NCBI RefSeq assembly: GCF_000003815.2
Contig: NC_049981.1
Coordinates: 4,783,159 to 4,829,363 of the forward strand
DNA: 46,205 bases
Direction of reading: 5' to 3'
From: Branchiostoma floridae
Taxonomy: Eukaryota; Chordata; Leptocardii; Amphioxiformes; Branchiostomatidae
Shown here piece after piece: positions 39,213 through 46,205 of the stretch (positions within the stretch are counted from its first letter, which is position 1; each line of letters starts with the position of its first letter). The notes under the pieces are model-generated. The model was not told where the DNA came from. It worked only from the letters and a program-made list of their open reading frames with translations, and made no database searches. Made by a program: the position numbers and the translations under genes.

Positions 39213-40474
39213 CGCGCCGAAATTACTGTGATACCGAATATACCTAAAACTTTCACAAAACGATTGAGATACGTATGAGGTGCGTGTTGTGTGTATACGT
39301 ACAACTCCGTATGAAAAAAGTGTAACTACTATGGACTTGATATGCACGTTTTATGACACCAATTATGTGCCCTTACATATAAATGCAAGCAGACGTAAAA
39401 AGGTAATACACAAATTGATTGACCACGACTAAACTGCATTCATCGAGTAGTCTCTTTTTACAATTATAGGTATCGCTATCTATTGTCACATGCATGTTAG
39501 CTATGTTTCTACCATGTACTTGCAATTAGCCTGCGGGGAGGAAATTGCAAATAAACATTCAATATAAAAAAAGGTTTATTTGACGGAATGTGCGCCTGAT
39601 TAAAAATATTATTGACTACCTAGAAACCCAAAACCTTTCACCCTGTATTTTATACATGCCATGCAAATCATGTAAAATTACAATAGCATTGCTATCATCA
39701 ATCAAGGATGGGTGTATAAAGGTAGGTATCCGTTAAGGATGTCCTGTATCTGCACTTCTTTTTATCTTAGCATTAGAGGTTGTGGTCGTGGATATTAGGA
39801 ATGCACATGATATGTACAGCTGGAATGAAAGTTTAGAGCAATTCTAAGGAAACTGTTAAAGTTTAAAGCTCACAAATAGCGAATAAAGACACCATCGTAT
39901 TTGTCTCCGATTTTACATCCATGGAAAATACATTTAGACATATTCAAGATAGTTGTAATGATTCAAGCCTAACTTTAAATTTAAAAAAAATGTGAATGTT
40001 TGCGGATTGGACCTTGTGTTGATAGACAAGACACCCCACTGCATATCTTGGCCAAAGACTCCAATAAAATCCTTAGACATATACACATGTACTTAATATA
40101 TATAACACTTCCCTTCACCATGATCATATGAACTTTTAAACTAGGCGAGAAAAATGGAAGATTGAAAAGTACACTACGGGTCTGGAGATGTGGAAATCTA
40201 ATGTTACTTCCATATTAAGCTACAACTATCCATTGTTATGAAATGAAAAAATGATACCTTGTTGTGTTGTTAACATATATCTTAAAATATTCTTTGACAA
40301 TAATGACAACCATGTTTATAATAAAATTGAGAGAAAGACTTGTATGGACGAAGCACAATTGCTACTTATATTTCAGCCATACCATAGGTATGGTGAAATA
40401 TATTGTATTCGTAATGTTTCTTCTTTCTCCTGTCAAATCTTCAAATTGATTCATCTCCGTCGTTCCTGAACCGA

Positions 40475-41060
40475 ATGGCCTGAAATTTGGCACAAGGGTA
40501 GAGTGGGCCAATACCTAGATGCTTTTTTTTTTCATTTTTTCCACATCTGCCTTTAAAATGATTTTATTCATGTTTTTTGCAATTTATATATATATTTTGC
40601 CCCCCTGTACCCTGGTATTACAGCCAAATGACCTGAAATTTGGTACAGAGGTGCCTTGATCATATGCCCACAAAGATCCAATAACAGTTTTGGCATACGG
40701 TACAACAAAATGCTTAATTTTGACATTTTTTGCCATTTTTCCCCCAAAAAATGACATTTTTGGCTCCTATACCCTCATTTTACAACCAAATGATCTGAAA
40801 TTTGTAATAGAAGTGCAATTTACATATGCGCACATGGGTTCAATAACTTTTTTGGCATACAGTACAACAAATTTAGCAAAATGCTTAATTTGGGGTTTTT
40901 TTGGCCATCGTTTGACCAAAACCGTACGCTTTTGGCTGCTGTTCCCTGGTCTTATAACCAAATGACCTAAATTTTGGTCAATAGGTGCAAGTAGATATTC
41001 ATTCAAATGACCCATGTATAATTTCTGGCATAAACCACTTCAAAATGATATATTTGGGGA
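40475..41060. repeat. Degenerate tandem repeat, ~150-170 bp unit
   Basis: Four units marked by aatg(a/g)cctgaaatttgg-like words near 40475, 40626, 40788 and 40965, each followed by ttttggcat and a stretch of T-rich DNA. Related words occur at 32.7-33.4 kb. Confidence 0.75.
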
Positions 41061-41219
41061 TTTTTTTGGTAATTTTCCACTGGCCAGAGGGTCAACGACC
41101 TGAAGACAACATGTGCACACAGTGTCTATATATACTAGTAACTTGATTAAAGAGGGAACCAATCACGTAGCCTGAGTCAACATCCCGAAGGGTATTGGCA
41201 GCCAATCAGTGAGCCTGGT

Positions 41220-41965
41220 GTTATCTGGAAGAGTCCATTCTGGCACGGAGGGGGAACATTTTTTTTTAAAATTCATCTTTGGACTGTTGATTACATAAAG
41301 TCTCTCAGTGGGAGTATTTTTGAACTAGTCTATTTTGCAATTTTACATTGGGTGTACGGGAAGAGTCCATTCTTGCACGGAGGGGGCATTAAAAAAATTC
41401 GTTTGAGGACTATGGTGATTTGATATGTCAAAGTGTTTCAGTGTGGTTATTTTTTGACTGGTGTATTTTGTAATTTTACGTAGGTTGTGCTGGAAGAGTC
41501 CATTCTTACATGGAGGGGGATTTTTAAAAACCATTTTTGGGACTTTGGTGATTACTCCAAGTCCAATTTTAGCGGATGTATTTTTTGATAGGGGCATCGC
41601 AAGAAGAGTCCATTCTTGCATGGGGATGTTTTCAAATTTAGTTTTAAAGGGGTGATGATTCAATATTCCATTTTTAGCGGAAGTGTTTTTGGACTTGTCT
41701 ATTTTACCTTTTCATGCCTTTTTTGCCTAGTTCAACTTTGGACTGGGTTGTTTATTAAATCAAAAGGCCATGTTTTCAGTGGGAGTATTTCTAGACTGGT
41801 CTATTGTGCAAATTCACTGGAAGAATCCATTCTTGCACTGAGAATTTTGTAAGATTCATTTTCGGGTGTCATTAAGTGTCATTAGTAGAATTGACGTTTA
41901 AACAAAAGTGTTCCATTTTTGCACATGGGTGATTTTGGAATAGTCTATTGTTGCATGGGGAGGGA
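41220..41965. repeat. Degenerate tandem satellite, ~110-140 bp unit
   Basis: Units marked by gaagagtccattcttgca(c/t)gg-like words near 41228, 41349, 41492, 41602 and 41820, with decayed ones after 41900. Between them recur gtgggagtattttt and ctagtctattttgcaatttt-like segments. It lies just downstream of gene B's end. Confidence 0.8.
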
Positions 41966-42164
41966 GATGGCTGAAATATGCTGTATTTGCTCTCAAGCAA
42001 ATGTCGGCTTTTCTAGTTATACATGTCAATCGTTTTATGTAACACATACCTAATACTTGACACGTAAACCATTCTTATTTAGACTTATATAATGTTATCC
42101 TCACTAAAAGCGATGTGAATAATATATATCATTTAGTTGTCTTTTGGCGACATTTTGTTTGGAT

Positions 42165-42406
42165 CTACCTTGAAAAATCATGTGAGATAGTGGCGCTCTG
42201 AGATTGGGGTGCTGTACGCTGGTTCCTTTGTAGACTCTGGTACACCGATGGCCTCAGCTCCTGGTAATGGCCGCTAGGTTGGACCGGAAGCTTAAGCGGA
42301 GGCACGGGCAGGGGTGCCATGGGATAGGAGTAAACGTCACTTCCGGTTCCGGATCGCTGAGACACCGCCCTGCCTGGTGTGTGGACGTCTTCGTACACTG
42401 CCTCCG
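42165..42406 (-). CDS. Gene B last exon: cytoplasmic signalling tail
   Basis: Phase 1 acceptor (cactgttgtag) and 79 residues to TAG: AEAVYEDVHTPGRAVSQRSG, VYSYPMAPLPVPPLKLP, SGHYQELRPSVYQSLQR, ending ISHDFSR. S-V-Y-Q-S-L fits the ITIM consensus [S/I/V/L]xYxx[L/I/V]; the A copy has Ala at that first position and does not. The proline-rich stretch offers PxxP SH3 ligands. Confidence 0.92.
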
Positions 42407-45400
42407 CTACAACAGTGCAGAAGAGTGAAGATTCTTAGACTTAGTTGTCCAGCAAATGGATGTATACATTCACAGAATAGATTTATGAATATGAATTAAT
42501 GTTAATCTGTAATTTATGACAGAACTACTATCTGTTAACTAGTTTTCTCATAATTTTGTGAATTAAAAAAAATATTTATACCACAACACATGAACTATAG
42601 TTTAAAATCTCTTATCACATTGTATAGAATAAGTACTGAGAAGAGAATTTGCATTCCAGAACCACCTTTTTGAATGATTGAAGATATACAAGTACTTTAC
42701 TTCGGTGAGGATGAAACATACAAATGATAAGATATGCCAAAAGACAAAGTCACTGGCGAAAAACAACGGATTTGTAACTTGATATGATGTAGCTACAAAT
42801 CAATTATTAATTTTGTTTGTGGATGATTTCTTTGTTAATTACACCCACTTGGTTGGTTATTTTATTTATTGTTACAACGATTGATGTTTTGGTATTTATG
42901 TTATAGCCTTTGACCTCTGACCCCTCCTCATTACTTCCGTTTACTGAGTTTATGTTACATTTTTTGCAATCAGTTTACCTCAGTTTTTTCTCGTGTCATA
43001 CTGTATACATGTACTTTTGTTGACTTTATGTTATTTGATTGTTTTAATTTGTAATGTTGATGGACGACTCCAGGAAGAATAGAGTTATGATAATACTTGT
43101 AACTCTAATTGGAGATCAAAATAAACAAACAAACAAACAAAAACAAACAAACGGATGTTGTTTGAAACGTCTGACCGTTTCCAAAACCATACCCAGTTTC
43201 TTGAGTACCTGCTTTTTGGTGTACTTTACCTATGTTATGCTCTTTGTTCTTCGCCTTCCGGCAACATAGAATAAGGAGTGTAACAGCGCCCACTAGCAGC
43301 AGTCCTCCCACAAGGCTGCCGACTGCGGCACCCACCACGACTCCCACTCCAAAAAGGGGCCTTTCTGTAAAGCCAAGTATTTTCCTTTTTATAATACTGT
43401 AAATGTATTTAAGTAGCGGTAGCGGGAAAAGGACTTTTCGCGGTGGATTTAAGTTCGCGGTAACACCATAGACTGCAATCTAATATCATAATAGAAAAAT
43501 GTTCGCGGTGGTTTAAATTCGCGGTGAAGTAGTGACCGCGAAAACCGCGAACATTAATCCACCGCGAACATTTCTGCATTTACAGTAAGTAACTTGACAG
43601 AATACCAAATAATTCTCGATTTTTAATATGAACATAAAACGACGACATTCCGGAAATGACGGATCAAAGACGGCGGGCGCAATATGCTTCCTGCCATGTT
43701 TGACCAATTGCTGACGTCACATATCCACAAGATCACGTGTTGATAAAGATCACCTGCCTGTAACTCCAACGAATTCATAATATAAAGTGATTGATCATCC
43801 GTATCGGTTGTTGAAAATTTGCTTCTTCCAAACCATTTAATTCGTGTTGAAAGAAAGTTTAGCATTGTACTATGATTACTACCAACACACTCAGATGAAC
43901 GACTGAACACATAACAATGGCTATAATAGTTTGCGTTTTAGACAAAGGTAGTCTTTATTAACAAAGTAACCTAAAGCACAGTGACTTTCGTCAGGTCTTC
44001 TGCATCTATACATGCGTAATGTACCAGTGGATAGAGAAGGACTACCAGAAAGGTGTATGAATATTAAAGACGAGTGACTTACCTGTTTGACAAGTATCTC
44101 CTTCATAGCCAGCCGGACATGCGCATTGGAAGCCACTGTCCCGATCGATACAAGTTCCTCCACTTTTACACGGCTTGGGACTACAGAAGTCACTTCTGTA
44201 AAATAACAAGATTGTACCGATTTCTGATTATCGTAAAGCGGATAAATCCAGATTCTATAACCTACCTCTGTTTTATCTTGATTCTAATTCATTTACGAGG
44301 AACGTGATTTCAATGCACTATAATAAATGACGAACAACATTTTATATCGGGGATCTGTGTACAAAACGATGCCTTTTAATTGATATATTTCTATCAATTT
44401 TGAATAAAGAAAAGAAAGAAAAATTGTTTTTTTACCATGAAAATGTCAATTTGAATCTCATTCTAAGTAAGAATATCACGCACAGTAAGACTAACTTGAA
44501 ACTGATGGTATATATCAACTAGAATCTCATCTTACGTGTGCATGTTGGAACAGGATAAGTCCATGTTCCGTCAGATTGGCACGTCGCGGTAGCAGCGCCG
44601 TTCCGTACGTATCCCGTGTTACAGGTGAATGTTACCGTATTCCCATAGGAGGTTGCTCCGGTAGGGGGCGTCCGTGCTCCGTTAGTCGGGGCCGCCAACA
44701 CCGAACATTGCCCGGCTGAAAGTTCAAGAACTTTTTATTGCAACATATAAGCTCCTTGCTCTATACTGATAATTTGCAATACAATGTCGCCTTTTGATCC
44801 ATAATTATCAGTAATAGTTTGATTCATGAAAGAAAGGTCAAATGTAGTTTCTGTCTGATATTATATGCTTACTTTTTACATGCTACAATTTGACTGACAT
44901 TGCTAGCATATGTCAACTTGCAGGTCGACTTACGTGTTTGTGTGCATGTTGGNNNNNNNNNNNNNNNNNNNNNNNNNNNNNNNNNNNNNNNNNNNNNNNN
45001 NNNNNNNNNNNNNNNNNNNNNNNNNNNNNNNNNNNNNNNNNNNNNNNNNNNNACTGGGTTGCTCCATGAGCCGTCAGCTTGACACGTCGTAGTTTGAGCG
45101 CCGTTCCGTACATATCCCGTGTTACAGGTGAACGTAACCGTGACAGGGTAGTTGTGCGGGGCGGCAGGACTCAGCGCTCCGTTAGTTGGGGCCGACAACG
45201 CTTGACATGGTCTTGCTGTAATTATACAATATACTTGATAAAGAACTTTATAGGTCATGGATGCTAATGGTGCATGGAACAACATGTATGGCAAATTTTG
45301 AGTCTTAAAAACAAAATGCCTATTTTTCTTCGAGTAAATTTCTTTTAGCTAGAAAGGTAAAGTTATAGGGCAGGCATACGGTCCAAGAGAATTCAGCGCC

Positions 45401-46205
45401 CTATTAGTTGGCGGTCATGGTGTCGCTGAAATAGTACTCATTACGGACATCTCTCTTTCTTGCAATTCGCCTTACGTGTGCATGTTGGAGTAGGGTTGTT
45501 CCATGAACCGTCAACTTGGCAGGTCGTAGTTTCAGCGCCGTTCCGTATGTATCCTGCGAAACAGGTGAACGTAACCGTGACAGGGTAGTTGTGCGGTGCG
45601 GCGGGACTCAGCGCTCCTTTATTTGGGGCCGTCAAAGCTTGACATTGTCTGACTGTAATGATGAAATAGACTTGATGAAGGACCTTATATAGGATCTGGA
45701 TAGGGTGGAACAGGACACCTATATATTTCTTCTAATAAACCGATAGGCGTACAGTCCAGGGGGACTGAGTTCCCCGTTACTTGGGGTCATCAACGCCTTG
45801 CATGGTCTCACTCAAATAGTCGATAACCTGTTACAGAATATAATAATAATAATCTGGTGTATTTTTCCAGTCAGTAGGTACCCAATGAGTAATGGCGCTG
45901 TTTACAAATCGACGCATTTAATCTATGCCTGCTTGTCATGTTTTGAATATAGAACGGTCAAACAATTTCCTTCTAATACCCATACCAATACCATCTTTAC
46001 TATCTAGTAAATGTATGCTGAAATGGTTCAATACGTCTAATTTCGGAGATAGCTGTATTGAAGATGAAAAAAAAGACGCCTTATGATTTCCGCCAATCAT
46101 GTTTTGTATAAAGCAATCTGTATTTCTTCTACAGTCTAATCAAAATAATATTATCTTTATATTATTATAAACACATCCGATGTGTGTGTCCTATGGCTAT
46201 GTGTA
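42165..46205 (-). CDS. Gene B: paralogous membrane receptor, 3' part only
   Basis: The 3' end of a second receptor gene, continuing beyond the right edge. Visible exons: three sushi (45476, 44934, 44536), EGF (44083), transmembrane (43230), 33-nt microexon (43176) and tail (42165-42406). All fit phase 1 junctions except an unresolved acceptor at the EGF exon. The membrane and tail exons match gene A in length, phase and most residues, proving tandem duplication. B lacks the stalk/EGF, cbEGF, SEA and EGF exons A has before its membrane helix. A surface receptor role is inferred as for A. Confidence 0.85.
42776..43151. mobile_element. Retroposon-like insertion in gene B intron with (AAAC)n tail
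   Basis: The introns of A (about 1320-1450) and B (about 42665-43160) align up to gacgaaaaacaa.ggat; B then has about 375 extra bases ending in aaaataaacaaacaaacaaac and resuming at cggatgttgtttg. Flanking acggattt / acggatgt could be a target duplication. Probably the 3' end of a LINE or SINE. Confidence 0.6.
43176..43208 (-). CDS. Gene B 33-nt cytoplasmic microexon
   Basis: Phase 1-1, reading TQETGYGFGN between acceptor aaaaagcag and donor gtcaga. Direct counterpart of 1471-1503 in gene A. Confidence 0.7.
43230..43364 (-). CDS. Gene B transmembrane exon
   Basis: Phase 1-1, 45 codons (acceptor ggctttacag, donor gtaaag). It reads RPLFGVGVVVGAAVGSLVGG, LLLVGAVTLLILCC, then basic RKAKNKEH. 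Same length and near-identical core as A; B has two cysteines at the inner membrane face (possible palmitoylation, inference). Confidence 0.93.
43395..43587. mobile_element. Short inverted-repeat element with TACTGTAAATG ends
   Basis: TACTGTAAATG at the left and CATTTACAGTA at the right are exact complements; the interior is built of ttcgcggtggattta / aaccgcgaac words. It lies just upstream of the gene B transmembrane exon and is absent from the A intron. Confidence 0.85.
43693..43965. repeat. Intronic repeat copy 3 with CRE and E-box
   Basis: The positional counterpart of 1798-2065 in gene A: tttgaccaattgctgacgtc, TGACGTCA at 43712-43719, GATCACGTG at 43731-43739, the second E-box mutated to CACCTG, then tttagcattgtactatgatt. 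Confidence 0.8.
44083..44195 (-). CDS. Gene B EGF exon
   Basis: Reads SDFCSPKPCKSGGTCID, GFQCACPAGYEGDTCQT and ends in a consensus donor gtaagt in phase 1. The best acceptor (gttattttacag) gives phase 2, which does not match the preceding sushi exon (phase 1). An alternative acceptor 28 nt upstream (ataatcag, exon 44083-44223) would restore frame, adding IGTILLFYR. The domain is clear; the 5' boundary is not. Confidence 0.75.
44230..44530. other. Gene B intron, no feature recognised
   Basis: AT-rich intron between the last sushi exon and the EGF exon; nothing supportable on either strand. Confidence 0.5.
44536..44715 (-). CDS. Gene B sushi exon (last CCP)
   Basis: Phase 1-1, 60 codons (acceptor ctttcag, donor gtaaga). 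It reads GQCSVLAAPTNGARTPP, VTFTCNTGYVRNG, ATCQSDGTWTYPVPTC. All four cysteines are present. Confidence 0.94.
44934..45215 (-). CDS. Gene B sushi exon interrupted by an assembly gap
   Basis: Acceptor taattacag; reads RPCQALSAPTNGALSPAAP, VTFTCNTGYVRNG, TTCQADGSW and, beyond the gap, PTCTQT, then donor gtaag. The end is 6 nt longer than in sister exons. Without the N run, 182 nt are present; sister exon length (177) plus 6 predicts 183, so only about one base seems missing. Confidence 0.85.
44953..45052. other. Assembly gap (100 N) inside a gene B exon
   Basis: Exactly 100 N between catgttgg and actgggttgctcc. Sister exons read catgttggaacagggttgctcc here, so the real gap is probably a base or so and the gap length is a placeholder. 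Confidence 0.97.
45373..45425 (-). pseudogene. 5'-half sushi relic in gene B intron (a)
   Basis: After an acceptor-like ttcag the frame resembles a sushi start (acaccatgaccgccaactaa) but has two stop-type changes and ends after GPYA. Clearly dead. Confidence 0.65.
45476..45652 (-). CDS. Gene B sushi exon (first visible CCP)
   Basis: Phase 1-1, 59 codons (acceptor tcattacag, donor gtaagg). It reads RQCQALTAPNKGALSPAAP, VTFTCFAGYIRNG, TTCQVDGSWNNPTPTC. Very close to the exon at 44934 (both have SPAAPHNYPVTVTFTC), a recent duplication. Confidence 0.94.
45745..45810 (-). pseudogene. 5'-half sushi relic in gene B intron (b)
   Basis: Reads RPCKALMTPSNGELSPPG then LYAYR, and ends there with no donor. 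Together with 45373-45425 and the adjacent full exons it shows that a unit of exon plus intron relic was duplicated. Confidence 0.65.
45838..46205. other. Right edge of window: gene B intron
   Basis: Holds a dispersed repeat piece (aataataataat, ggtgtatttt.ccag, cagtaggtaccca) also at 30040-30090. No exon recognised before the edge. Confidence 0.5.

Noticed and set aside
43921-44193. 90-aa minus-strand frame over the gene B EGF
   Set aside because: It is the wrong frame of the EGF exon; the cysteine-containing frame is the meaningful one.

Overview
This window reads as invertebrate-deuterostome genomic DNA, most likely a cephalochordate (amphioxus, Branchiostoma). The reasons are small phase-1 domain exons separated by 0.3-7 kb introns, heavy shuffling of sushi (CCP), EGF, vWA and SEA modules, many short inverted-repeat elements, and LINE fragments. 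There is no operon structure and no tRNA or rRNA. The species call is inference; no search was run.

Both real genes lie on the minus strand, in tandem. Gene A runs from a signal-peptide exon near 37.9 kb down to a stop at 768. I assembled it from splice sites: exon 1, a 30-nt microexon, nine sushi exons (29.7-18.4 kb), a 42-nt EGF-like fragment, a two-exon vWA domain (17.3-15.3 kb), a divergent sushi, an EGF, four more sushi exons (12.5-8.6 kb), a Ser/Thr/Pro stalk plus EGF, a calcium-binding EGF, a two-exon SEA domain, another EGF, a transmembrane exon, a 33-nt microexon and a cytoplasmic tail. Every junction is phase 1 except the phase-0 introns inside vWA and SEA. The exons sum to 4644 nt, or 1547 codons plus stop, without a frame break. 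Gene B enters from beyond the right edge and ends at 42165. It shows three sushi exons, an EGF exon, and transmembrane, microexon and tail exons that closely match those of A.

The predicted products are single-pass type I membrane proteins. The ectodomains are adhesive or complement-control-like. The tails carry a proline-rich stretch and several tyrosine motifs (YEDV, YQEL, YQSL) conserved between A and B. Ligand recognition coupled to SH2/SH3 signalling is an inference from this architecture.

Comparing A with B gives the most interesting result. The intron between the last B EGF exon and the TM exon is contiguous in B. In A it is split into two homologous pieces (about 1.8-2.07 kb and 7.09-7.2 kb), and about 5 kb lies between them holding the stalk/EGF, cbEGF, SEA and EGF exons. 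Next to this cassette A keeps dead relics of the sushi-EGF pair that B still uses, and the sushi relic abuts a TTAA-flanked piggyBac-like element. One cassette edge begins at a striking array of 24-bp palindromes, and an orphan histone-type 3' stem-loop lies inside the cassette.

Other contents are two copies of a TTAA-flanked non-autonomous element, at least eight other inverted-repeat elements, two truncated LINE copies (23.2-25.2 kb plus strand; 33.9-34.8 kb minus strand), satellites at 40.4-42.0 kb, a tandem duplication with three perfect CArG boxes at 32.5-33.4 kb, and two 100-N gaps. The intergenic stretch 38.1-42.1 kb has no convincing gene.
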